In this document: piece by piece, positions 52,908 through 62,406 of the stretch | Layout of the letters: each line of letters starts with the position of its first letter | Numbering within the stretch: position 1 is the first letter of the stretch | Source: Halorubrum amylolyticum | GTDB lineage: Archaea; Halobacteriota; Halobacteria; Halobacteriales; Haloferacaceae | Assembly: GCF_004114995.1 (NCBI RefSeq) | Contig: NZ_SDJP01000004.1 | Coordinates: 85,622 to 149,621, forward strand | Direction of reading: 5' to 3' | DNA: 64,000 nt | The notes under the pieces: generated by a model | Told to the model about the DNA's origin: nothing | Seen by the model: the letters and a program-made list of their open reading frames with translations, nothing else | Database searches by the model: none | Made by a program: the position numbers and the translations under genes

Positions 52908-55782
52908 TAATATTAGTAGAAGCAGCGATAGGGAGGTTGTTCTCTTCAAAAAGCGTCGCAAACAGTTTGCGTTGGACGGTCCGAGCGTGTGTATAGAAGG
53001 CAGGCGGAGAAATTCCTAACGTCGCTGCAACGTCTTCTCCGGTGCTCTCGCGTGGCGACTCGAAATACCCGCTGTAGTATGCGGTTTGGATCACCTCGAG
53101 TTGTCGCTCGGTTAGCTTGTCGAGGAACCTCGAATAGAGATCGTGTGCAGCGGTCTGATCGAGGGACTGTTTGGCACGGAGTTCGACAGTGGAGAACGTC
53201 TCGCGCACGAGTTGCGTGATCGTTCGGACGTCGATACTGTCAGGGATATCGATGACGAGCGTCGTCGTGGTCGGATCAGCCGTCGCTCCGCGAAACACGG
53301 CGCCGTGATCGGCCAGTTCTAAGGCGAGAAACGGCTGTGTAAGCCGGAGTCGTAGAACGCCGCCTTCATCCTCGGTACTGATCGTCTGGACATCACCGAT
53401 AGCAACCAGCTGCGAGGCGGCTTCTACGACGTCCTCCAGCGATGAGTCTTCAACGTTGACGAATACGTAGCTTCCCTCTGTGGATTGCTGGACTCCTCCC
53501 TGATACGAGAGAGTACACTCGGCGTCCTTCGCAAGCCGTGAGAGGACGAATGCCGGATCATCGATGCTGAACTCGACACGCGTCATCGATGTCGTGAGGA
53601 GTGCATTCTTCCGCTCGATCGCACTGAGAGCAGACGCAATTGTTTCGCCGAGTTCGGCTAGGACGGTCTTCGTCGTGTCGTCGAACGCATCTTGGGTCGG
53701 CGCGTAGACCGTCAGGACGCCGTGCGTGAGGTCGTTGTATACGAGGGGAATGCTCAATACAGATAGGTAGTCGCGAGCGACGGCGTCTTTGCGCCATAGT
53801 TCGTCACGGATCCCGGCAGCGACGTTCGAGACCATCGTCACGTCGCCGGTGGCCGTGGTTTGTCCAGCTGGCTCTGTATTTCCCACGTCGACAGCAAATG
53901 ACTGACTATCCAAATATCCCTGCTCGGTGCCTGCCCAGGCCCGTGGCTCGATGGTGTCGGTCGCCGGGTCAACCGTGCCTATCCAGGCGAACCTGAACCG
54001 ATCATCGGCAGTCAACAGTTCACAGACTGTCTGATCAATCTCATCCCGCGTTTCGGCTTGTACGACTGCTTGATCGATCTCACGAATCGTCTCGTTGATG
54101 CGGTTCAGAGCGGTGAGCTGTTCGTTTTGCTGCTGGAGTGTGCGATCCTGTTCACGGAGTCGGGACTCTCGTGTAATGCGGTCGAGGGCTGCCTCAGCGG
54201 TTGCGGCGAGTAGATCGGCCAGCTCTCGGGTCACGTCGTCGAAGACGCCAACGTGGTCTGAACCAACGATGAATACACCGTGGTTGCCAAGTGGAATGTA
54301 GGCTGCACTGCGAAGGTCAGTCGCCCGGTTTTCGAGTCGCTCTGTCTCGTGGACATCGTCGAAAAACAACGCTTCGTCCTCGACAAAACTGTAACTCGGA
54401 AGCGTTTCTCCGTCGGCATGAACGGTGGGGAGCGGTCCGTTGAATTCTTTCATTGTGGCCGAGTGCGCTGCGGGACGGAGATTGCTGGTATCGGTATCAA
54501 AGAGGTAGACCGCACTCGCATCCAGATTTAGTACACTCGGTGTATCGTCGACGATATGCTGGGCAATTTCTTGGTGGGTCTCGGCGTAGAGGAAATCGCG
54601 GGCCGTCTCATGGAGCGTTGCGAGTGCTTCCTCGCGCTGCTTGCGTTTCGTGATATCTCGACAGCTGAATAGGAGGCTTCCGTCCTGAATCGAGACTTCG
54701 CGGATGTTAACGAGGAGTGTGTGCTCGCGACCTGCTTTGTCAGTCGCGGTCGTCTCAATGTTTTTGAGTACTCCCTCAGCCGCGAGTTCGGCACGATCGA
54801 AGAGATCCTCACCCAAGAGGTCGTCAATTGTCCCTTGCTCGTGAATCTCATCAGCCGTGTAGCCGAAGATGAAGTGGACGTTGGGACAGACGTAGGTGTA
54901 CCTGCCGTCTTCGTTCGTGATGAGAACCGTGTCAGTCATGTTGTTCAGCGTAACACGATGGAGTTCCTCTGATTGACGGAGGTCACGTTCGAGGTCAACA
55001 CGCTCGGTGATATCAACGCCTTCAACGACAATTGAAACGATCTCTCCACTTTCGTTCTTGACTGGGCGCATGGAGAGATCGATGACGCGCGAGTCCTCGA
55101 TGTGTGGCGGCTGTGTGACGACCGCGTTGCCGAATTTGCCGTCGAGTGCGTTCTCCACGATTTGTTGTACGTCCGTGTTCGTTGCATCGGGCTCTACCCA
55201 CCACGGAAGCGTCTCGAAGGGCTCGCCAACGACCGATTCGACGTCTGCATCGATCATCTCCCGTGCGGTTTCGTTCACACGGGTGAGTGCACCATCCTGG
55301 TCAAGCACCCACGTTGCGGTCCGCAAATCGTTAAATATCGCGTCAAACTGTCTGGCTCGCTCCCGTTGTGTGGCCGACCGCTGAGCAGATCGGAGGACAC
55401 ACTCAGTTCGCTCGATGAGTTCGTCGGCCATCTCCTCAACTGGTTCCACGAGTGCGATGTAATCGGTGACACCGGCTCCGATCGCCTCGCTGGCAATGGC
55501 CTCGTTCCCGGCAGTAGTACCCAGTAGTACTGGTAGCGCAGTCGTTTCCTCGCGGATCTCTCTAAGGAGATCGAGTCCGGTCATCTCTTTGAGTGCGTAC
55601 TCACTAATGAGACAGTCAGCGGTCCCCTTTTCCACGATATCAAGCGCCTCCGTTTTGCCCTCGACTGTATGCACAGTCGCGTTAGTCCGTGCCTCGAGCG
55701 TCGTGGCGAATCGCGTGAGCCAGTCGTCTGTTCCGACGAGCAACACCGTCGACGAATCGATGACTGGGGAAGAAGCGATCAT
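52900..55782 (-). CDS. PAS/GAF sensor with bacterio-opsin-activator HTH_10
   Basis: The 960-residue soluble protein starts with a receiver-like domain (about 10-120), then PAS domains (about 150-260; 275-390), GAF domains (about 400-550; 570-740), the bacterio-opsin-activator C-terminal domain, and an HTH_10 winged helix (LTERQLEVIQTAYYSGYFESPRESTGEDVAATLGIS). In the receiver the phospho-Asp position is Glu61 (ISEYALKEMTG) and the Lys motif is absent, so it cannot be phosphorylated normally. No heme or light-binding motif is certain. It likely regulates nearby gdh genes or a stress regulon. Confidence 0.88.
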   Translation of the reverse strand: MIASSPVIDSSTVLLVGTDDWLTRFATTLEARTNATVHTVEGKTEALDIVEKGTADCLISEYALKEMTGLDLLREIREETTALPVLLGTTAGNEAIASEAIGAGVTDYIALVEPVEEMADELIERTECVLRSAQRSATQRERARQFDAIFNDLRTATWVLDQDGALTRVNETAREMIDADVESVVGEPFETLPWWVEPDATNTDVQQIVENALDGKFGNAVVTQPPHIEDSRVIDLSMRPVKNESGEIVSIVVEGVDITERVDLERDLRQSEELHRVTLNNMTDTVLITNEDGRYTYVCPNVHFIFGYTADEIHEQGTIDDLLGEDLFDRAELAAEGVLKNIETTATDKAGREHTLLVNIREVSIQDGSLLFSCRDITKRKQREEALATLHETARDFLYAETHQEIAQHIVDDTPSVLNLDASAVYLFDTDTSNLRPAAHSATMKEFNGPLPTVHADGETLPSYSFVEDEALFFDDVHETERLENRATDLRSAAYIPLGNHGVFIVGSDHVGVFDDVTRELADLLAATAEAALDRITRESRLREQDRTLQQQNEQLTALNRINETIREIDQAVVQAETRDEIDQTVCELLTADDRFRFAWIGTVDPATDTIEPRAWAGTEQGYLDSQSFAVDVGNTEPAGQTTATGDVTMVSNVAAGIRDELWRKDAVARDYLSVLSIPLVYNDLTHGVLTVYAPTQDAFDDTTKTVLAELGETIASALSAIERKNALLTTSMTRVEFSIDDPAFVLSRLAKDAECTLSYQGGVQQSTEGSYVFVNVEDSSLEDVVEAASQLVAIGDVQTISTEDEGGVLRLRLTQPFLALELADHGAVFRGATADPTTTTLVIDIPDSIDVRTITQLVRETFSTVELRAKQSLDQTAAHDLYSRFLDKLTERQLEVIQTAYYSGYFESPRESTGEDVAATLGISPPAFYTHARTVQRKLFATLFEENNLPIAASTNIIE

Positions 55783-56257
55783 TATTCGACCACAGAGATA
55801 CAGCAATTGGTCCTCTCGGTGCCGATTCGAACTCGCCACCAGTTCTGCTGCTGGCCCAAGTCGGAATACCGGTACATAGATTGTTTACTATCAAACAGTC
55901 CTAGAACAAAGATGTTTGCTACCTAACCCTCAGAAGTATGCGGAGCGGTATGTAAGGTTATAGTACCGAGCGGATGATTCACCAATAGAAACGTGAAATA
56001 ATTGGGGAAATACTGGGCTCACCCTCTGTATCTTGCACTGATCAACCTACCAAATCCTGAATACATACCGCTGTTTCACTATCTCTCTGTACTGGTCAGC
56101 TGATCTCAAGATTCGTCGAGAAGGAAGTGCTATACACAAAACCGCAGTAACCCCCACTTGGTTAATACAATAGCACGTCCTCGAAAACATATCACTCTCT
56201 AAGGATTTCAACAGAGCCCCTTAGTATTAAATTACGAGAGAAGAACAATTCGGGAGT
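55783..56257. other. Intergenic region, 475 bp, AT-rich
   Basis: No gene is seen. Near the right end TATTAAAT (about 56226-56233) lies about 30 nt before the ATG at 56258, with GGGAG as ribosome site, giving a plausible promoter. Divergent promoter of the large sensor gene is expected near 55800. Confidence 0.35.
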
Positions 56258-56506
56258 ATGAGTGATGAGTTCCAAGATGCCATACAGAACGCTTTTGGAG
56301 AACCACAGCGGGCAGCACGCGCAGCTTCGATGTTTCACGAAATGAGACAACAAGATGGTCTGGAGTATCTAAACGACTGGTCTCCGGACGAATTGTCGAG
56401 TAAGCTGAAAAGCTTCGCTGATGGAGGGAACATCAAAACGGGTTGGAACAAATGGGCGGCTATTCAAGGCGGATCAGGGGTTGATACCTCTGAGTATAAG
56501 TTCTGA
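56258..56506 (+). CDS. Small protein, unknown
   Basis: The 82-residue protein (MSDEFQDAIQNAFGEPQRAA; WSPDELSSKLKSFADGG; GWNKWAAIQGGSG) is mainly helical, with a Trp-rich C-terminal half. A GGGAG ribosome site and a TATA-like element precede it. It is in a low-GC stretch. No family recognised. Confidence 0.55.
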   Translation: MSDEFQDAIQNAFGEPQRAARAASMFHEMRQQDGLEYLNDWSPDELSSKLKSFADGGNIKTGWNKWAAIQGGSGVDTSEYKF

Positions 56507-56767
56507 TCCAGTTCAGAGGAGTTCCACCGAGCCGGAATCACCCCTAAAATCTAGAGCCAGTTGACCTTCTCTCGCGCTCACCGGTGCGCCGCCGGCGTCT
56601 CGCGGAACTTGTCTCCTTTGTCCTCCGATTCCCGGACAGGTCTCTAGGAAACAATCCCTTGTTGATGGATTTTAGCGGCCGTGGTGAATAGTGGGCGCGT
56701 ATCGGTCATAGAACCGAACGGGAACATTCCCGTTCAACTTGTGGGGTACACCAATGACCCTTCAGCG
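56507..56767. other. Intergenic region before IS copy 2, with palindrome
   Basis: GAACGGGAA-CA-TTCCCGTTC (56716-56735) is a perfect inverted repeat with a 2-nt spacer, a possible regulator site. The 11 bp before the IS (ACCCTTCAGCG, 56757-56767) are the left target duplicate. No gene is seen. Confidence 0.4.
56757..56767 (+). repeat. Target-site duplication, left copy
   Basis: ACCCTTCAGCG directly abuts the left end of the IS at 56768 and is repeated exactly at 58170-58180. Confidence 0.9.
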
Positions 56768-58169
56768 CATCCGTCTTCAGTTAAGCAAGAAACCGCGTAA
56801 CTGCGGTGGTTTATCGGGACATCTTTCGGAAGGAATGAGGAAGTCCAGTCTGTGCACGACAAGGACTCCTCATCTCGAATTATGCGTCGGCTCACTACAC
56901 TGTTTCCCTCTGAGTTCCTCAAACAGCACGCCGAGGAACTCGGCGTGGTCGAACGTGACCGAAAGCTTCAGATTCCTGCCTTCGTCTGGACATTCGTGTT
57001 CGGCTTCGCCGCAGGCGAAAGCCGAACACTCGCCGGGTTTAGACGCTGTTACAACTCGACTGCCGATGAGACGATCTCACCGAGTGGGTTCTATCAGCGG
57101 TTGACTCCGACGCTTGCGGAGTACCTCCGCGACCTCGTCGAGCGCGGTCTCGACGAGGTCGCTGTTCCTGACGCGACAGCTGCTGATATCGACCGGTTCA
57201 GAGATGTGATGATCGCTGATGGAACGGTGTTGCGGTTACATGAGTTTCTTTCAGATCAGTTCGAAGCCCCCCATGAGGAGCAGGCTGGAGCGAAGCTCCA
57301 CCTGCTCCATAATGCCACAAAGCAGACGATCGAACAGATTGATACTGCTGACGAGAAAGCACACGACAGCACCCTGTTCAAGACAGGGCCATGGCTTGAG
57401 AACCGTCTCATGCTGTTCGATCTCGCCTACTTCAAGTACCGCCGGTTTGCGCTGATCGACGAGAACGACGGCTACTTCGTCAGCCGGTTGAAGAAGAACG
57501 CGAACCCGGTGATTACGGCAGAATTACGGGAATGGCGCGGCCGCGCCATTCCCTTGGAGGGCAAGCAGCTCCGAGCTGTTCTCGACGATCTTGACCGGAG
57601 GTACATCGATGTAGAGGTCGAAGTGGAGTTCAAACGAGGACCGTACAACGGGACGCAGTCGTTGGATACGAAGAGGTTCCGCGTCGTCGGCGTCCGCAAC
57701 GAGGACGCCGACGACTACCATCTGTATATGACGAATTTGACGAGGAAGGAGTTTTTTCCGGCTGATTTAGCGCAGATCTACCGATGTCGGTGGGAAGTTG
57801 AGTTGTTGTTCCGTGAGCTGAAGACGCAGTACAACTTGGATGAGTTCGACACGAGCGACGAACACGTGGTGAAGATCTTACTATACGCAGCACTGCTGTC
57901 GCTGCTTGTAAGCCGCGATTTATTGGATCTGGTCACTGAACAGGCGGATGATGAGCTCGTGTTTCCGACAGAGCGCTGGGCGGCGACCTTCCGGTCGCAC
58001 GCCCAGCTTTTCCTCCACAAACTGGGTGAGTACCTCGGCTACTCACCACCGCCGCTGCTTGAACGACTGATCGAAGACGCTCAAAAGATCCACAGGCAGC
58101 GACCGATCTTACAAGAGACGCTCGCTACCGCTACACGTCCGAGGTGTGAGTCTTAACTGAAGACGAATG
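56768..58169. mobile_element. ISH8-type insertion sequence, copy 2 (intact)
   Basis: The element is 1402 bp, the length known for ISH8. Its ends are CATCCGTCTTCAGTTAAG and an inverted CATTCGTCTTCAGTTAAG (one mismatch), and it carries an 11-bp direct duplication of target DNA. It is opposite in orientation to copy 1. The transposase frame is complete, so it may be active. Confidence 0.93.
56852..58156 (+). CDS. IS4-family transposase (ISH8 group)
   Basis: The 434-residue protein is nearly identical to copy 1 and has the same YREK signature (IYRCRWEVELLFRELKTQ). The frame is unbroken. The GTG at 56852 gives the longest protein; ATG at 56882 (MRRLTTLFPS) is an alternative start. Confidence 0.92.
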   Translation: MHDKDSSSRIMRRLTTLFPSEFLKQHAEELGVVERDRKLQIPAFVWTFVFGFAAGESRTLAGFRRCYNSTADETISPSGFYQRLTPTLAEYLRDLVERGLDEVAVPDATAADIDRFRDVMIADGTVLRLHEFLSDQFEAPHEEQAGAKLHLLHNATKQTIEQIDTADEKAHDSTLFKTGPWLENRLMLFDLAYFKYRRFALIDENDGYFVSRLKKNANPVITAELREWRGRAIPLEGKQLRAVLDDLDRRYIDVEVEVEFKRGPYNGTQSLDTKRFRVVGVRNEDADDYHLYMTNLTRKEFFPADLAQIYRCRWEVELLFRELKTQYNLDEFDTSDEHVVKILLYAALLSLLVSRDLLDLVTEQADDELVFPTERWAATFRSHAQLFLHKLGEYLGYSPPPLLERLIEDAQKIHRQRPILQETLATATRPRCES

Positions 58170-58180
58170 ACCCTTCAGCG
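58170..58180 (+). repeat. Target-site duplication, right copy
   Basis: ACCCTTCAGCG follows the right end of the IS and matches 56757-56767 exactly. Confidence 0.9.
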
Positions 58181-58213
58181 CCGTATCGGGGAAGTCCAAA
58201 ACATGGAAAACCT

Positions 58214-58221
58214 AATATAAT
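58214..58221 (+). promoter_or_regulatory. Promoter of the NucS-like gene
   Basis: AATATAAT, centred about 25 nt before ATG 58242, predicts a leaderless transcript and supports that ATG over the GTG at 58230. Confidence 0.55.
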
Positions 58222-58241
58222 ATCAGTCTGTGAAGGCCACT

Positions 58242-59363
58242 ATGCGTGTTTTTCAATTCGACCAGCACCCAGACAGACCACAGACGCTGGAATTAGATCG
58301 TGAAGCAGTCGAGACGGAATGGCAGTTAGAGTCCTGGCTTCACGCGAATCCTGAAGTCATCTTGAATGAACCACTGTTGATTTTCGGGCGGCAGTACGGA
58401 TTGGACACCGGCATTCCTGACCTGCTCGCGCTCGACCAGTGGGGCAATGTCGTTGTCGTTGAACTCAAGAAAGGACAAAGCGGATCTGGAAGCGCCAGCG
58501 AGGAAACAATCCTCAGCCAGCCACAGAACTACGCTCAGTCCCTCAGCGGCTACGATTACGATGACCTGGAAGAGATCTACCTCGAGTACAAGAGGAACCT
58601 TCGTGACGGCGAGTGGGATATTGGCGACACAGCGGTCGTGGAGGAGTCGCTCAAAGAGGCTCACGAAACAGCATTCGGTGGCGGCGTCGACGAGTTCAAT
58701 ACCCACCAGCGGATGGTAATCCTCGCCGAAGAGATTACCTCACGCACCGAGAACAATGCCAAGTACCTCCTTGAACAAGGACTGGCCGTCCAGTGTGTTG
58801 CCGTACAGTGGTTCCAGTTCCCCGACAATACAGCGATGAATCAATCGTTGTTGGTGTCTTCAACGGTCGTGGACTATCCACTGTCACGGGTCCAACCAGA
58901 AGACAGTAAGGTCGACTACTCCACCATCATTCGGCAAGTCCGGGACCGCATGTATGATGAAATTGGGGAGATGACCCACCATTCGAGTCCAGCAGACATC
59001 AGTGGGCCGGCATCTCGCAGACTGGGATTTGACTCGAAACATCCTGACCATCCAGATATGGTCCTGTATCGGTTTAAACCTCACATGGTAGAGCGAGGGA
59101 AGGCAGTCGTGAGTATCGGTCTCTTTGGATCGGATGAACAAGAAAAAGACAGAGTTCGTGACGTTATTGCGGAAAATGCCGACCAGTTAGAAGGGTTCCA
59201 AACGAGCGACGAGCACCGCCCGAACAGCGATTTGGTGTACATAGAGTTCGAGCAACTGGACCGCGAACCTGACGAGGAATTCGTCGACACAGTTGTAGAG
59301 TCGATGACGGAACTTGTCAGGCACTACCACCCAAAACTCATCGAGGAAGTGGACCCAGAGTGA
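58242..59363 (+). CDS. NucS/PD-(D/E)XK nuclease-like protein
   Basis: The 373-residue protein has an N-terminal PD-(D/E)XK core: ESWLHANPEVIL, GIPDLLALDQWGNVVVVELKKGQ, with Asp in the PDLLALD strand and Glu-x-Lys in VVELKKG. This is the pattern of NucS/DUF91 endonucleases. The C-terminal 200 residues are not the usual NucS domain and have no assignment. It may be a mismatch-repair or defence nuclease. Confidence 0.7.
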   Translation: MRVFQFDQHPDRPQTLELDREAVETEWQLESWLHANPEVILNEPLLIFGRQYGLDTGIPDLLALDQWGNVVVVELKKGQSGSGSASEETILSQPQNYAQSLSGYDYDDLEEIYLEYKRNLRDGEWDIGDTAVVEESLKEAHETAFGGGVDEFNTHQRMVILAEEITSRTENNAKYLLEQGLAVQCVAVQWFQFPDNTAMNQSLLVSSTVVDYPLSRVQPEDSKVDYSTIIRQVRDRMYDEIGEMTHHSSPADISGPASRRLGFDSKHPDHPDMVLYRFKPHMVERGKAVVSIGLFGSDEQEKDRVRDVIAENADQLEGFQTSDEHRPNSDLVYIEFEQLDREPDEEFVDTVVESMTELVRHYHPKLIEEVDPE

Positions 59364-59531
59364 TGGGCCGGTGATGGTGTAGACTGGACCGGTACATCGT
59401 CTGTATCTCGCACGGAGCTTGTGTCATTTGAGAAGAATTACGACAGAGTCGTCGATATGGATATCCTGCTCACTGGGACCCCCCACCCACCACACCCCGA
59501 GTGCTTTACCAGTTGAGAAGAGTCCTCAACT

Positions 59532-60959
59532 ATGAGCTCAATCGGGAGTCACGGTCGACTCCTCATTATCGTGGGGATCGTCCTCCTCGCGGGCTGTTCA
59601 GGGGCGGTTCCTGGCGATCCGTCCGCGAGTACCCCAGACACCGGAAACGAGTCGACACCGACAGCAAACGGAACTGTCGAAGTCCATTACATCAACGTCG
59701 GCCAGTCAGTGAGTACACTCATCGTTGGTTCCGACGGCGACACCATGCTCGTCGATACTGGGCACTACAACGATGACGGCGAACACGTCCTCGAGTATCT
59801 CCAAGCACAAGACATCACACGAATCGATCACCTCGTTACCTCACACAACGACGCCGACCACATCGGTGGGAACGCCGCGATCATCGAGTACTACGAAACA
59901 GAAGCCGACGGGATCGGGGCGGTGTACGACCCCGGTATCGCGTCAAGCACACAAACCTACGCCGAGTATCTCGACGCGATCGAAGCACACGACGTGACAC
60001 TGTACGAAACGCGCGAAGGCGACACAATCGACTTTGGTGATGTCGACGTCGCTGTCCTTGGCCCACCGGATCCGCACCTCGAAAACGAAGATCGCAACGA
60101 GAACAGCATTGTCCTCAAGCTCACCCACGGCAAAACGAGCTTCTTGCTCTCAGGTGATGCCGAAGACGACCAGGAAGCGTACCTCGTCGACGAATACGGG
60201 TCAGAGCTGGAGTCGACAATTCTGAAAGCCGGCCACCACGGCTCTGCGAGCTCGTCAAGTGGAGCGTTTCTTGATGCGGTCGATCCGCAAACAGTCGTAA
60301 TCTCGAGCGCATATGATTCCCAATACGGACATCCCCACGAGGAGGTCCTCCAGCGACTTGCTGAGCGTTCACTCCCAGCGTACTGGACCGCCACGCACGG
60401 CAACATCGTCTTGACTAGCGACGGACAGACCGTTACTGTCCAAACCCAGCGAGACGCCCCGACTGATCCGAGTACGCTCCGCGAGGGCGATCCGATCGAC
60501 GTTGGAGTGCCTGACGCTGTTAGTGACCGTGCCCGCATTGAGAGCGATGGGACAACCAGTATCGACACTGGTAGCAACGACACTCCCGATGACACGGACA
60601 GTGGGACAGATGAGACGGCAGCTGAAGCCGGCCTGACAGTCGCCGATATCCACGCGGATGCGGCTGGTGATGACCGTGATAATCTGAACGACGAATACGT
60701 TGTCTTTGAGAACACCGGTAATGAGACGCTGGATCTGTCTGGCTGGACAATCGAAGACGAAGTAGGCCAGAGGTATACTGTTCCCGAGGAGTTCGAGCTT
60801 GCTCCCAGCCAAACGGTGACACTACACACAGGCAGTGGTACGAGTACAACTACTGAGTTGTACTGGGGTTCTGGGTCGCCGATTTGGAACAACGACGGGG
60901 ACACCGTGATCGTCAGTACTCCTAACGGGGAGCGTGTCCTAGAGGAGACATATTCATGA
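59532..60959 (+). CDS. Exported metallo-beta-lactamase lipoprotein with lamin-tail domain
   Basis: The 475-residue protein has a lipobox (LLAGC, Cys22), then a ComEC/Rec2-like metallo-beta-lactamase domain: VDTGHYNDDG, HNDADHIGG (metal motif at 105-110), SGDAEDDQEAYL and GHHGSASSSS. A Thr/Asp-rich linker leads to a lamin-tail-like domain (about 365-470; VVFENTGNETLDLSGW, IWNNDGDTVIV). The family hydrolyses DNA or nucleotides outside the cell. Its stop overlaps the DUF3006 gene. Confidence 0.87.
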   Translation: MSSIGSHGRLLIIVGIVLLAGCSGAVPGDPSASTPDTGNESTPTANGTVEVHYINVGQSVSTLIVGSDGDTMLVDTGHYNDDGEHVLEYLQAQDITRIDHLVTSHNDADHIGGNAAIIEYYETEADGIGAVYDPGIASSTQTYAEYLDAIEAHDVTLYETREGDTIDFGDVDVAVLGPPDPHLENEDRNENSIVLKLTHGKTSFLLSGDAEDDQEAYLVDEYGSELESTILKAGHHGSASSSSGAFLDAVDPQTVVISSAYDSQYGHPHEEVLQRLAERSLPAYWTATHGNIVLTSDGQTVTVQTQRDAPTDPSTLREGDPIDVGVPDAVSDRARIESDGTTSIDTGSNDTPDDTDSGTDETAAEAGLTVADIHADAAGDDRDNLNDEYVVFENTGNETLDLSGWTIEDEVGQRYTVPEEFELAPSQTVTLHTGSGTSTTTELYWGSGSPIWNNDGDTVIVSTPNGERVLEETYS

Positions 60960-61255
60960 CTGATCTAGTTGATCTGGACAACGGCGAATATACAGCCGTG
61001 GTGGACTCAATCGAAGATGGGTTCGCTACCGTGTTTTTCGAACGAGACGGCGAGGAGGTGGGGAATGCTATCTTGGAAGCTGATCGGCTCCCTGAGGACG
61101 GGAACCACGCCGATGCGATTCTCACAGTCACCGTCGTCGACGGCGATCTGGATACAGCGCAGTATGAACCCGAGCGAACCACAAAGCGATCAGAGGCAGC
61201 ACAGAACCGATTTGATCAGCTCTCAAAACGCCCGCCGTCAGAAGACGACTCGTAG
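60956..61255 (+). CDS. DUF3006 domain protein
   Basis: The 99-residue protein has a DUF3006 fold (YTAVVDSIEDGFATVFFERDGEEVGNAILEADRLPE) followed by an acidic, helical tail. It is coupled to the MBL/lamin-tail gene by ATGA. DUF3006 proteins commonly accompany ComEC-like MBL proteins, so a helper role is likely. Confidence 0.85.
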   Translation: MTDLVDLDNGEYTAVVDSIEDGFATVFFERDGEEVGNAILEADRLPEDGNHADAILTVTVVDGDLDTAQYEPERTTKRSEAAQNRFDQLSKRPPSEDDS

Positions 61256-61265
61256 GACCCTCAGG

Positions 61266-62141
61266 TTACGTCACAAGGCGGTTGCCCGGTTTCTTAGTCC
61301 ATTGCTGGCCGACGTACTCCGCGATGAGCACGAGTACAGTAACGATCATACCGGTCGCAAACCCTGTTCCATGAGCGATTACGCTGACAAATCGCCCCGT
61401 TTCATCCAGTTGGACTTGGAATAGCTGCGAAAGGAGTACGACCACTACTACACAGCCAACTACGATAGACAGGAGTCCATCACGCTGTGACCAGGCCCAT
61501 GCCCGCCACGTCGGAATTTTAGGCCTGTTTCTGACAATCCAGATTCCGATCGCGAAGGCTGCAATCGTACAAAGGACGACAGCTACAGACGGAGACAGCA
61601 CAGCAGACGTTATTGCGAGCGCGGAGAGCGCTCCGAGGACAATTGTTCCCGTCGTCGCGACGCCGGCGGCATAGCCATACCTCGCGGTCACTGTACGTGC
61701 GAGTGAGACGTACAGCAATCCACCGAACGCACTCACGACCCCGGAAAATCCACGTGCCGTCGTCGCGTCCGCAACAAGATTCCACTGAAGCCTCAACAGC
61801 CAGTAATCCACGAGTTTTGTCACTAGCGGCGCGAGCACGAGACACCCGACTACAGCGAACCAGAACGGACGTCGACGCTCCCACGTTGTAGTGAGTGCGT
61901 ACGCCGATCCCATCACGATCGCGTACCACGTTACGCTGGACGCTAGATGTGAAACGCTATCGTGGAGGAATGCCGCGGTCCAGGCCGAGACAACAGTGGG
62001 CTCGCCGTACGTGAACAGGAACTGCGAGCGGAGTGATTCGGGGACGAAGAAATGAACAACGATGAGAACACCAGCAACCCCAGAGAGTAGGGCAATCTCC
62101 GCTGTTTGGGTTGGTGTTAGGGCCTCTCGCCGTCGAGACAT
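61266..62141 (-). CDS. Rhomboid-like intramembrane protein
   Basis: This 291-residue protein has about seven to eight TM segments. The rhomboid pattern is visible: AAFLHDSVSHLASSVTWY (loop-1 HxxxSH region), GFSGVVSAFGGLL with the candidate catalytic Ser, and IAHGTGFATGMIV with the candidate His. It lacks the classical WR loop. It is convergent with the DUF3006 gene. It could cleave membrane anchors; activity is inferred. Confidence 0.7.
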   Translation of the reverse strand: MSRRREALTPTQTAEIALLSGVAGVLIVVHFFVPESLRSQFLFTYGEPTVVSAWTAAFLHDSVSHLASSVTWYAIVMGSAYALTTTWERRRPFWFAVVGCLVLAPLVTKLVDYWLLRLQWNLVADATTARGFSGVVSAFGGLLYVSLARTVTARYGYAAGVATTGTIVLGALSALAITSAVLSPSVAVVLCTIAAFAIGIWIVRNRPKIPTWRAWAWSQRDGLLSIVVGCVVVVVLLSQLFQVQLDETGRFVSVIAHGTGFATGMIVTVLVLIAEYVGQQWTKKPGNRLVT

Positions 62142-62238
62142 TCACGCTGGGTTGTCTAGGAGCAAGTAAAAAGGAACAGATCGGTCCACTCGTGAGGAGT
62201 TCGAATCTTTGGAAGTTGGGTGGCGATCGAGCACAATC

Positions 62239-62276
62239 TTAACCAACAAAGTAGAGAAAGGGCGCATGTTGGTTAA
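62239..62276. promoter_or_regulatory. 10-bp inverted repeat in intergenic region
   Basis: TTAACCAACA (62239-62248) pairs with TGTTGGTTAA (62267-62276), 18-nt loop, between the rhomboid-like gene start and the small zinc gene. A regulator site or a structured RNA is possible. Confidence 0.45.
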
Positions 62277-62406
62277 TCGGACTAGTAGCCTACATCCACC
62301 GGAAACCTAGTGTGTTTGGCCCGCAAAGCCGCCAAAGGCTTAGGTTCAAGACCAGCAGATATCCATTTGGAAGGAATACTGTCACACGCTCCTTCCACCC
62401 CTTCGC

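Noticed and set aside
15144-58169. Composite transposon bounded by the two ISH8-type copies
   Set aside because: The copies are 40 kb apart, inverted, and only one has a target duplication; the interval is a mosaic of core operons.
62160-62400. tRNA-like sequence before the small zinc gene
   Set aside because: A loose TTCAAG stretch (62343-62348) is present but no acceptor or anticodon stems could be folded.
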